Of a DNA stretch of 64,000 bases, positions 28,745-40,384 are shown piece after piece. Position 1 is the first letter of the stretch; the number at the start of each line of letters is the position of its first letter. The notes beneath the pieces were generated by a model. The model was not told the DNA's origin. It saw only the letters and a list, made by a program, of their open reading frames with translations, and did not search any database. The translations under genes and the position numbers were made by a program. The DNA is from Ganoderma boninense (lineage: Eukaryota; Basidiomycota; Agaricomycetes; Polyporales; Polyporaceae): the NCBI GenBank assembly GCA_002900995.3, contig CM035312.1:1753833-1817832 (forward strand). Reading direction: 5' to 3'.

Positions 28745-30454
28745 GGCGGTTCAGTGGTAGACGGGCCGGTAGAAAAATGTTCGAGTTCTGGGTAGATGGA
28801 CTAAACACGTATATGCTGTACGAGCGACCCACGGGTATGACCTGACCATGTTACGAGTAGTTTGCAACGCATTGTACTTTTAGCAGGAATATAAACATAC
28901 TGAACGTTCATTCAAGTTCTCTCGATGATGCTGCACGGCCCTAGCAGCCCTACGAGTCCTCTGAATATACGCATGGGTGTACAATGGTAGACAGAAATCA
29001 CGAGCTGTATCGCGGCAGGAGTTGGCATGTGGCATCGTGTACTGCAAGAGCTCCGGGCCGGCGGCTTGAGATGAAGTGAACTTTGGTTCCATCGTTCCAG
29101 CTATCAGGGTGGCTCGATGGGTTCTCTCCAACTTGGCTCCGATATCGTAGTAATCTCCAGGTGGCAGCTAGAGGATATTATCTTCGTCGTCAACTTTGCG
29201 TTCCGCGCTTTGCGTGACAATCGGAACTGGGCAAGGTTCAAGAGAGGTTTCTGGACGGCCACTACGGCATCCGGGACATATAGCTGGTGTTATAGTTGTA
29301 AGGGTAAGCAGTGTGCCGATGCAATCGATGCGGTCTTGGAGGGGTGGAGGACAGCTAATTTCGGGGTTGTGCAGCGAGGATTAGGGGGGACCGAGAAAAA
29401 GGCATTGAATCTTTGCCGGTGTGGGTAGCGTCCTCTCGCGAGACCTACGGCAGAAGCAAAAGTAAACTTCAAGGTACTACTTCGGGGTCAGTAGGACGAA
29501 TGTGAAGTACTGAACTTTGAAGACTCCTCGCGTGTGCACGTATTCACGCCTGTGTGAAGGCTGCGCCAGCTGCTTGCCGTAGGTGAACTGTGCTGTCTTC
29601 GGATGGGTCGCGATGGCTCTAGACAGCATGAAAATAAGCTCTAGAGTGTCAATTTCATCTCTGTCGTGAGTGGGAGGTGTCTTCTCGGTCAGCACGAGGG
29701 AAATAACACGCATATAGGTGAAGGGGAGGCGCGAGCCTAACCATGTCGGAGGCTGAGCGGGACACATAAGCGACATTGACTCGTTCCATTTCGCACACTA
29801 TGAGCCCAGCGTACTGAGTAGTAGTTTATTGGCGAAGGAGATGACTCTCATCGCTATGTGGTAAGCCAGGGATTGGGTTCCGAGTCCTTCGAACATGCTT
29901 GAACATCGGAGCAAGGTCGGTGCTCCGCAGACTCGCCTCCGAAGGTGTAGGTAGCGGCTGAGCCGCAGGAAAATGGCTCGCCCTATCGACATTATCTCTG
30001 AAAAGCGATGCCATTGAAGTTAGCATCAACTTCAACACACGAAACTGCGGAACAACGACGTACCAACGTTGCAGTGGGCAAAGCCCGTGACCACCAGGCT
30101 GATATCAACTGCAACTTACGTGCAACATTCGCAATATTCCGGAGTTCAAATTGAGGGATTGTGATTGAGAAAATAAGTGAGACGGGAGAGCACACCTGTA
30201 GTATGCATGCGGAAAGTGAACTAGACTGCAAATGGGAGTGCTGTAACGAAAAGAAATTCAGAGGATTGGGACCGTTTGTCCACGCAACGCGTGAGCGCAG
30301 TAGTATATGGCTATGAAGGCCGAGATTCAGGGAGTAGAACAGGCCGGTGGTTCGACTGGTAGCAGTAACCATGAAAGAAGGCGGGAGCGCCCGATTGTGT
30401 TCAAGCGCTTAGCGCTTAGCTAAGGCCCGGCGAAGTCCGCGCTGCACACAAACC
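28745..30454. other. Gene-poor region
   Basis: About 1.7 kb after the catalase stop. Open frames are 60 to 126 codons, on both strands, without motifs. Near 30400 a short palindromic AGCGCTTAGCGCTTAGC stretch precedes the foldback element. I see no gene. Confidence 0.45.
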
Positions 30455-30675
30455 TAAGGCTGGGCTCATTCACGCCCTACCAATGCCACGTGGAACGAAA
30501 AAGCTATCTCCTCCTCGTACACCGCGATTTTAGAAAATTCGGCCGCAACAAGATGTTCTATCTACAAATACGCACACTTTGTCGCGAGCCGATTTTCGAA
30601 AAAGGACGTGTGCGAGGAGGAGATAGGTTTTCATTTCCACGTGGCATTGGTAGCGCGTGAATGAGCCCAGCCTTA
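30455..30675. mobile_element. Foldback MITE-like element (Tc1/mariner-like ends)
   Basis: A 221-bp element with inverted arms of about 68 bp, 30455-30522 and 30607-30675. The outer 21 bp (TAAGGCTGGGCTCATTCACGC) are a perfect inverted match. The remainder, including CTACCAATGCCACGTGGAA and CTATCTCCTCCTCG, matches apart from a few substitutions. Pairing continues more weakly towards the centre. The TA at each end fits a Tc1/mariner-type TA target duplication. It is too short for a transposase, so it would be a non-autonomous element. Each arm carries the palindrome CCACGTGG. Confidence 0.8.
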
Positions 30676-31360
30676 CCTGATCTACACCTCCACCTCCCAA
30701 TTAATGGCGATGGCAAGTTCTGGCGATGATTCAGCTGGTGCAAGTATCTGATGCGGTGAAGTCATCGGAACTATTGACTTGCGATGATGACAGACTTGTT
30801 GCACAGCACCGCCGGAACCTACCTGAGGAAGTTTTACCTGGAGGGTACGGCTGGTGAATAAACGGAGAGTCCGTCATATTTTCGCATTCAAGTTGATTTA
30901 TATTCTTCTCAAGTTTGTCGCCACTATATATTGCGCCAAGTCCATCCTAGGCATCAAATTCAAATCATGCCCCCAAGTTTGCGCAATACAAAACCGTGAA
31001 TCGAGGCCGAAAATAACAGACTGGTGCCGGGGTCTATGCTTTTCCAATTGCAAGTTCACAGTTCCTGCAAGATTCCTAACGATCAGCCCATCGGTTCAAT
31101 TTGCTGTGCAATGGATGACGCGGTGGTGACACTGTTTCAACTCGCCATGACGTCGACCCTCAGAATGCTACCGTATGTATTCACACGTAGAAAATCCCCT
31201 GCATCTCACTCCTTACCATAATAGCAGTTCCTCCACCGTCACATCTCGACATACATCTTCTGCAAAATTCTCCTAGCAAACCGACAGCCGAACTTTGCAA
31301 AAATGACATACTTGGTCAGCTTCTCGACGCCTTCGGGAGCCTTCCTAACACTTGCTGGAC
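30676..31360. other. Non-coding flank of the foldback element
   Basis: AT-richer sequence with short frames only. I see no gene or repeat. Confidence 0.45.
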
Positions 31361-31369
31361 TTTAGGTGC

Positions 31370-32090
31370 TGTCGTCCCTGTGCACCTCTCTGGTGTTTCA
31401 TCCGGCGCACCCACTGGGCTTCCCTCTGGTGCCCCCACAAGATTCCCGTCTGGTATGCCCAGCGGTGTCCATTCGGCACTTCCCTTAGGTCTCCCAACGG
31501 ACGCTTTGCCCACTCGCCGCTCGCACTCTGGGTTCCCATCGGTTTGTCCTTACGGCTTCCCAGCGGGACCTGCCCTTCTGAAACCTCCTTCTTTGGTTTT
31601 GCTCCCTCGGGGGCACCATCTGACATGCGCCGCCAGGCTCTGCCTAGCGGACGTCCCTCGGCTGTACGCCTGTCTGGCGCCCGTCCCCCCTGCCCGTGCC
31701 CTGTCCTCTCTGGCCAGGCTCGGCCGTCAGCTTCCCCGTCTGGGTTTCTGCCCATGCAACCATACAGCACGCCCTCTGGGTTCTGCTTCAGTGCTCTCGC
31801 CGGCTTCCTCTGTGGTGCCGCTCCTTCGGATCTCCCTCCTTCGGTGTTTCCATCCAACGCACGAGGTCAGATCCCTCCTAACTTACGTCCTTCTGGTACT
31901 CCGCCCCATCTCATGTGGTCACTAGGTAGGCCGTCCGGTGTCCTGCCCCACCACTTTGGCGCGCCGTCCACCGCTGTCTCGTGCGCCCTCAGCTGCCCTG
32001 CCTTCCGGCTTAGGGCCACCAGGCCCTGGTCCGTCTAGCTCCCATCCTTCCGGCTTCCCCTCCGGTAGCCCACCCTATCCCTCGGATATG
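31370..32090. repeat. Degenerate minisatellite of 15-bp-like units
   Basis: About 700 bp of imperfect repetition built from variants of (T/C)CTGG(T/C)(G/A)(T/C)(T/G)(T/C)CC. On the plus strand this reads as changing frames of Pro-Ser-Gly-Xaa-Pro style repeats, for example PTGLPSGAPT and FPSGMPSG. All three plus frames and one minus frame are open for 150 to 230 codons. That is typical of a short GC-rich repeat rather than proof of coding. No start context or splicing pattern is convincing. It could be a decayed repeat protein or a non-coding minisatellite. Confidence 0.55.
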
Positions 32091-32299
32091 CGGTCTGGCG
32101 ATCGTGGTTCGCGACTATAATGTGGACGCGATTTTACGAGTGCTAGCTAAATGGGCCCAATTTCTTGTTGTACACTGCACATTGTCATGTGCCATAATTT
32201 TCTTCGACCGGAGAATAATCGAGGGGCTCTCCGAAGATGTTTATTGGCCAATAATCATCTCTGCTCACGATGTGCCAGTAGTAGGAATTGACGGTATAA

Positions 32300-32460
32300 T
32301 AGCCCATGATGGGCCTTGCCCGGCTTGCCCCTTCACTCGATTGGTGACCTAGATTCGGTGTATTCGAACCTACACCCGGGAATTCGTCATGACCATATAA
32401 TAACAGCCCATACGAGACGCAAGTTTCGCCATATCTTTGGCTAGGCAAGTATTGAGGTCC
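32300..32460 (-). repeat. Possible tRNA-derived SINE fragment
   Basis: On the minus strand an A-box-like TAGCCAAAGATATGG (32443-32429) is followed about 60 nt later by a B-box-like GGTTCGAATA (32370-32361). This order and spacing suit an internal RNA polymerase III promoter. No complete tRNA cloverleaf can be folded, so a SINE or tRNA relic is one reading and chance is the other. Confidence 0.25.
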
Positions 32461-32576
32461 ACACTTTTATGAGTGAATATGATATGCCTGATTCTTCGTG
32501 TCCGATAGTCAAACTGTTAGGGTTGATCTTCGAATAAAACGGATGAATGACTGTATTAACGTCGATTTATAACTAC

Positions 32577-32641
32577 GCAGTGGACGTCCACTGCTTGTCG
32601 TAATGATTGGAGACGTTGTAGGAGGACGACGGACGTCCACT
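32577..32641. promoter_or_regulatory. Palindromic GGACGTCC sites upstream of uL14
   Basis: A perfect 18-bp palindrome, GCAGTGGACGTCCACTGC (32577-32594), is followed by a second GGACGTCCACT at 32631-32641. They lie about 190 to 260 bp upstream of the uL14 start codon. A core GACGTC is the classic CRE/bZIP type. Control of the ribosomal protein gene is inferred from position only. Confidence 0.35.
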
Positions 32642-32833
32642 TTTTAGACGACCTTAAGTCCGAGAACATCGGAAACCGGATCCAGGCAGGCGCGCCTATG
32701 CAACGAGTAAGCCGCTCGCTAGTTGCCGAAAAACTGTACAGTACCAAGCCGGCGCCTCTGTGTGCGGAAACCTTGTGTAGGCAAGTGTAGCGAATCCAGC
32801 GGCCCCAGCAACTCCAGCAAGTCCTCCAGCAAA

Positions 32834-34036
<1,203 letters not shown>

Positions 34037-34119
34037 CTCTCTGTCGGGGAGTCGAACCCCGCTTTCGCGCGGTCAGTAGGTATGACAGGCGCGTGTACTA
34101 ACCGATATACTAACAGAGA
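34037..34119 (-). tRNA. tRNA-Asp (anticodon GTC) with 11-nt intron
   Basis: The minus strand folds into a cloverleaf. The acceptor stem is TCTCTGT with ACAGAGA and discriminator G, and a short D arm contains GGTTAGTA. The anticodon stem CGCGC/GCGCG encloses CT-GTC-A, and the T arm is CGGGG-TTCGACT-CCCCG. The anticodon loop is interrupted one base after the anticodon by TACCTACTGAC (11 nt), the canonical site for nuclear tRNA introns. Without it the tRNA is 72 nt. Confidence 0.92.
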
Positions 34120-34232
34120 CATGTTCAGGTGCGCATTGCTAGAAGTATTGACGGCAGAACCATTGAGTTGCGCAATGCAACAGGTCCGCAAACACAACCA
34201 ATGCCAACTGTCCACCCTTCGAACCATTGAAA

Positions 34233-35647
34233 TCATCCAGCAGAACTCGTATTCTTTGTCTTTACTATTCTAACCCCGCTAAGAACGCCCTTCTTGTTCG
34301 GCAAACCTTTAGCATTCGTGGACGCCGATGCGGCTGACTGGGAGCCTTTCTCCAGCCGCTTCACCAACTGTATCGGCGGAGCGATGGGCAGGGAGGGCAA
34401 TGGACGGTGCTGCCGGTCGGCTCTTCTCCTTGACGCCGCCGCCCGGCGGGCGAGAGCGCGAAGCCGGGCCCGCAGCCATTGCCGAGGACGTTGTGGGTGC
34501 TTGTCGGGCAGCGGCGTCCAGCGCGGCAGTGGCGGCGATCGGCTTCGGAGGAAGCGACGGGTGTGCGGGCAAGGACGAAACCGTCGAGGCGGCCGAGGCT
34601 GAGGCGGAGCCCCGTGTGCCTGACCCGCTGGCGAGCGCATTGGAGGCGCCTTCTAGCTGGCGCAGCTTCGCTTCCATGCGCGCGATTTTGGCATCCGTCC
34701 TGTCGGTGAGACGTCAGATGGGCCGCTACATGGAGAGCGGCAGACAAGAAGATAGATGGCCGGACGTCGTGTGCGCACACACTGCGCCTCCGATGGGGAG
34801 GGCTGGGGTCTGAAGAGAGGCGGTACTTACGCATCGGAGCGCCCTGTGCCCGCGCTCTTCAACAGGCTCAACGTAGTTGGTTTCCCCGCATCGCTGATTG
34901 CCCTACGGTTCTTCATCCCTGCCCCCGGCAGACCGGAGGCAGAGTCGAGGGGCGCTTGATTCGCATACGTGACGACGAGCTTGCGACCGCGAAGCAGCTT
35001 GTTGTTGGCGTGTGTGAGCGCCCTGTCTGCATCCTGATGATAGAACAGAAGATAGCGGGTAGTTTAGCGTGCGTTCACGGTCAACGGTTCACGAAGCCAC
35101 CGCGGCCCCCGGGTTGGACTGCACATGGTCATGGAGATGTGATGTGTGCCAGACCATGCCGTCGTGTATGCGTGCGGTGCCGTGCAGAAAGAAACCCGGG
35201 GTGAGCACGCGGACTAGAAATATGAGGCGGGGGACGGACGTACCTCCTTGTTGGAGAACTCTACAAAGGCATAACCCCTCGGCTTTCCCTTCAGCGGCCC
35301 GGACTTGTGAAAGAGGTAGTCGAGTTTGGATATCTTGCCGAACTTCGAAAAGGCTTGTAGGAGCGTGTATCTAGGAAAGGAATACTTGATGAGACGGGGC
35401 AATAGTGGCAGAGCCATGATGCTTACTCGTCGACAGTTGTATGCAGATTTCCAACGTATAAACGATCTTTGAGAAGGGGTCGCACCTGCGCAACAGAAGA
35501 CGAGGACGACGTGGGTGGCACAATGGGTTCAGATGCAGCAGGGTAAGACAAGTGGTCATCCACGGCGGCCGAGAGAGGAGGTAGACTCGGCGGCGTTCTC
35601 TCCGGAGAAGCCACAGCCGGTGAGAGATCTTGAGGTGTCGTAGACAT
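34233..35647 (-). CDS. RBM18-like RNA-binding protein (single RRM)
   Basis: This protein has one RNA recognition motif and resembles animal RBM18. Exons: 35427-35647, 35244-35370, 34831-35033, 34435-34699, 34233-34367, giving 316 residues. After a Ser/Pro-rich leader comes RNP2 (RLYVGNL), then ALLQAF-like helix text (YTLLQAFSKFGKISKLDYLF), HKSGPLKGKPRGYAFVEF as RNP1, and a C-terminal DAKIARMEAKLRQLEG helix characteristic of RBM18. The last intron (34368-34434) is inferred because it joins the long exon to a more protein-like tail ending VLSGVRIVKTKNTSSAG. Without it the protein ends at 34309 with a less convincing tail. The function of RBM18 relatives is poorly known. Confidence 0.8.
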
Positions 35648-38286
35648 GAGGCTTAGAGAACGGTGGAAGACGTCGATGATGGACGAGCTGCAACTACAGT
35701 AACAACACATTCGGTGACGGCGGTGGGCCGTGAGTCCAGCGCGTCTACCGACCATTTTGGGAATTTAGACGCCTATCCAAGGTGCGGACTCAGAAGCGCT
35801 CGAACGGCCTGCGGTCGATCCGCAACATCCCCATATTGACTTGGCAGGCCTAGACAAAATAGTCGGATTAATGACTTTGGCGACAGACGAAGTTTATCGA
35901 AATCGCGTACGCGATAATTGGAGACAATTATCCTGCGCGAGTAACGTGAAGGTGACTCACCCATATATTCATCCCGACGAGTCATCCTGCAACGACGCTG
36001 ACTCGGACGTCCAAGACACAGCGTGCACACATTTGCCTCGAGCAAGGTGTAACGGTCTCAGTACCCTGTTCAAGGCGTACGGCCCCTATTCCCGCTCGGG
36101 CCGTTGACGTTCATTATCGCAGGTCACTTCCGAGGCCCCATCGGTGTGTCTCTCGACGCGCGTGCAGTCCCCTCACGGCATCTGCTCGTTCGAGACTAGC
36201 CTTCAGGAAAACATCCATCCAGGTTCAGCCTCCGACGAAACAGTCTATTGTGTGCGAAGATTTTTAGGGCGCAGCAACAGTCCCCGCCGACTGACGTCGA
36301 CTTAGGAAGGACGCTCTGGATCCAAAATAATAGAACTCCTCGGTCGCGATGGCAGATACAAGGTGTCAAAGTACTTCCGGCGATCGCGCAACCCTAAAAC
36401 GCCAGACGGTGAGATAATTGGGCCAATTGTTACTTCACCTTTGTATCAGAAAAGGTGTGCACAGGGTCAATTGGAGGACCTTGGAGCCTCGAGGGGACCA
36501 TGTCCGAGCAATGTACCAATATCGAAGACGCGGACGGACCATGACGAGAGAGATGCCCTGATAATCCTCGATATATCTAGCGCAAAGGCGCCTCGAGGCG
36601 CATATTCCTGACGGCACGCATCAATACTTTGCTCAGCAGCACGTTCCACGGAAAGAGGGCGCAGTGGTGGACCACGCCAAACCTCCCTGGTCTGGAGGGA
36701 CGCTAGCGGTTCGTTGTTTTCGAAGTGCTGGCCACAATTGCCATTTGCGGAGTTTGACTCAATTGTGCCACACAGATGGATGATCTCGCCAAGTTAATTT
36801 GCAAGCACTTCTCAACCACCACATGTTTGACAGCACTCCGCTTGGTGCTGGGAATCACCAGGATAGGTAAGACGATACAATGCGAAGCCGACTGATACTT
36901 ATCATCGCATAAAGCTCGATGCAGGTTACGAACCCCGACTCCGCTCGCAAGGTATCACATCGGACCTCCGATGATTCGAAGACGGCGGTCGAAGTCCCAG
37001 TCGCCATTCTTTGCTACCTTGGGGTGCTGGGCAGCGGGCAAGGGTGGCGCATCTCTAGCCTTGCTGCTGCGGGCCTGTTACTCTTGTTCCTTCCGTCAGG
37101 CCGCTTCTCTTTGATATCTTATCCTAGTCTATCCGACGCCTCACAGAGCTGCGATTTCTCATTGCACCTGGCTGCACACGTGCCGAGTGTCGTAACACGC
37201 TCCGACGCCTGGGGTCCCCTCGCCATCCGGATCGCGCGCCCCGTCGGCGAGAAGGTCTGTCCAGACGGCGACCTCGAACGGTTTCGTCCAACGTGTCCCG
37301 ACCGCCTGGCCCAATGTAGCGACTAACGCTGGCGTCCGACGCGCCTCCTTCCAAATATGAACTTGGACATTTCACCAACGTGGTGCACGTACCTTCGCCC
37401 GCGTGCCTTTGTGCCGTCAGGCCCACTCCGACTTCTTCTGAGGTTCGTGTTCTGACCGTGCTCAATGCGTTGTCAGTCGATCACCGATCCTCGGATCCGT
37501 CATCGTCGGGACGACGCCATTGTGGATCCCCCCCTGCGGCCCCCCAAATAAGCACGATGACCTTCTATGCACACGCAACCCGTAGTAGCCCGCCGCAGCC
37601 ACGGGGTCTGTCACCTGCGAGGAAGCTTTACTGTTCGGCAGGTGCCTTTAGACAGGAGCGCCGGGAATGTCGACATGGTCGTCCGACGCCAAAGCAGGTC
37701 GGAAACACATGGTTATTTCCCGGCGAGTCGCAGAGCGGTCGTCGTGTGGGAGAGCACGCAAGGGGAACTTGGACAAAATTGGATGACGGACATCCATCCC
37801 TCCCGCGCGGACTCGCTGTGTGGTTCATATGTTGATGCGGTGGTCCCGGGGGACGCATCGTTCACAGCAAGCGGTACAATCAAGCTCAAAGAAGTCGTCG
37901 AAGCCTTTGGGCGCTGTCCGAGACGATCGGCAGAATGGAGCAGAAGCAACAATGCGGAGCTGCTGGATAGAACACAGATACAAGTACACAGGTGCAATGT
38001 GACAGGAGTTTGTACAGAAGCGGAAGTTTGGGTGACAGATACCCAGGGATACAGGCAGATGGAGACAACACGAAAAGAAGACGAGGCGAAGGGTGAGCAT
38101 AGGATAGAGGCGCAGAGATAGAGTAGAGCACAGAGACGACAAAGCTACAGGACACGTGGTTTTCGCACTATTAGCTGAGACGAAGAGTCCTTGGGTGAGC
38201 ACGAAACAAACGGAAGATAGAAACGACGTTCGAGGACGACGATGCACCCAGCAACCAGCCGACGAACAGCGAGCGTTGACCAAGCC
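35648..38286. other. Gene-poor region
   Basis: About 2.6 kb between the RBM18-like gene's 5' end and the zinc-finger gene's 3' end. Frames such as 37567-38121 (+, 184 codons) and 37825-38283 (-, 152 codons) overlap antiparallel and show no motif, so I do not call them genes. The promoter of the RBM18-like gene must be at the left edge. Confidence 0.45.
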
Positions 38287-40384
38287 TCACAGAGATAGAG
38301 CGCGAGTCGACCGCCTCTGCGGCTGTGCTGCCGTCTCCGCCTTCTTGGCGGCGGCCCGTGCGCTCGCCGCCGTCTTCGTCTTCTTGGGGGGCAGCACCCC
38401 CTCCGCGCGCAGCTCGTCCTGCCGGTCCTTGCAGTTGTCCGAGCCCTGGTGGCGCAGGACGGCGTCGTCGCGCGAAAGGTCCTTGAAGCAGAGGGGACAC
38501 ATCTTGGCCGGGCGGTCGAACGGGTACCACTCGCACGAGCACCTCTCGTGCCGCAGCACGTCGCTCTCGCGCGTGAAGATTCGGTCGCACCACACGCACG
38601 TCGGCGGCGGGCCCTCCGGCTTCTTCGGCGCAGCCTTCTTCTTGCTGGTCGCGCGTCCGAACGACGACCGCTTTCTCTTCGGTGCCTTCTTCTTCGAGGA
38701 CGCGACCTTGGGGCTCACCGCCTTGCGGTGCACCGGCGAGGTCTTGACCGACGAGGCCTGCGACGCAGCCTGAGCGGAGCACGGGCGGCTCCGGGTGCGC
38801 TTCGCCGGACGGTACTCGTCGTACTCGTCGTCGTCGTCGCCGAGCTCGGCGAGTTCGAGCTCGTACGGGTCGGCCTCGTATTCGCTGCCGCTGTCATCCG
38901 ACTCGAGGATCTCGTGGTGGTCGTGGTCGTGGTCGCCATCGCTCCCACAGCATGCTGCATGTGTGACCCGCGGAAGGGTCAGTTGTGCAGCATGAGTATG
39001 CGTCGCCTTCGGAGCAAGTCTCGCAGACGTTCTTGAGGCAGTCGACGAAGTGCTAGACGTGCTAAAGCTGCGAGACCGCCCAGAGCGCGCAGGGAGAGGA
39101 CAACACACGAAAGGGGGCACAGGCGCTCCGAAGGCGAGGGTACGGAGAGGCATCGGAGATCGCGAGGCACGGGAGACGGTCTGGGGGCCTGCGCTTGCGC
39201 TTGCTGGGGGCGTCGACCAGGGACGGGTTCACAGAGTGCACAAGCGACATATCTTGAAGGGTGTCTTCCAAGCAGGACTCCGAGATGGTAGGAAGCTGCG
39301 GGCTACTCCACGCGGAAAGAGGGGAGGACAACACAGACGGGGCGATGGTGAGGGGCGTAGAGAACACGCTGCCGGACGAGGCGGAAGGGCTCGAGAAATC
39401 GAAAGAGAGGGTCGAGAACGTGGGGCTTGGAGGCGCATGCGGGGTGCCGTCAAGGCAAAGACGAGACATGGAGCTCGACACTCCAGTAGATAGGAAGGGC
39501 TGACAGGCAGCTCGTCAATGCAAACGCCGTATCAAATGGAAGGAAGGAAGACGTACCGAGCCTCCGAGCATGAGCGAATCGGTGGAGAGCGAGTCGAAGA
39601 GATTCGAGCAGCTGCCCACGTACATGCTGTCTGGTTCGTCGGCGCCGTCCAGGCTCCTCGTGGGCAGGAGGACGTTGCGTCCGGGCTGGTAGACCGCCAG
39701 ATGCTCTTCGTATTTGTCGGCGGGGTCGTCGAAGTTGTTTAGGAACTCATCGAACTCGTCGCAAGCTGCGCCGGAGTCCCCAGCGGTGTGGCCATCCATT
39801 TCATTGGGGTCCAGGGCACGCACTACACCCGGACCGTCCAACAAAACGGCAAGCTCCTCAAGAATTTGGTGGAGAGCGAGAAGCGCGGCGTCCATGTCGT
39901 CCGCCCAAACAGCCAACGCAGCGTCTTCCCTCTGGGTCGGAGGTCAGAAGTGTGCGAAGGATAAGATAACAAAAACGAACGAGGTGTACTCACAATGAAG
40001 GCGGCCTTGTGGTACTGAATGACATTGACCACGTCGGACATGTTCTGGACGATGAAAACGTTGCTGCGGGTATGAAGGGTCGCAGCTCCCTGCGGGGACG
40101 GCCTGCCAGGGGTAGAGAGGTCAGGTGGCTGCAACTTGAGCACGACACGAGATTGCCTACACTGCAGCGATAATAGACGCGGCTAGAGGCGTCTGCAGCT
40201 TGATAACTGATGCCGGTATGAAGGCAGCGAGGTTTGTGGAAAAGAGGTCGCGGGCACCAGAGCTGCGAACCTCGTGGAAGGAGTGGGGACCGGCGCGGAT
40301 GTAGACGGTGTGGTCGCCATCACTGAGATGCGATAGCTGCTTGAAGACAGCGGGAAGATTGTACTTAGACAAGTCCATGTCCAT
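38287..40384 (-). CDS. C2H2-type zinc-finger protein
   Basis: This is a probable nucleic-acid-binding protein with two adjacent atypical fingers near the C-terminus: CVWCDRIFTRESDVLRHERC and CPLCFKDLSRDDAVLRHQ, then GSDNC. In both, the final metal ligand looks like Cys rather than His. Clear 5' exons are 40161-40384 (from MDMDLSKYNLPAVF), 39994-40102 and 39557-39931, joining in frame. A fourth exon starts at 39499 with Ser/Pro-rich text and a basic KRKRRPP. The junction into the final frame (38287 to about 39060) is unresolved; one option is a GTGCCT donor near 39160 and an acceptor near 39067. The last exon holds an acidic stretch, a Lys-rich nuclear-localisation-like stretch (SSKKKAPKRKRSSFGR) and the fingers. 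I do not recognise the N-terminal domain. Confidence 0.65.

Noticed and set aside
37567..38121. 184-codon plus-strand frame
   Set aside because: It overlaps an open frame on the opposite strand and shows no recognisable motif.
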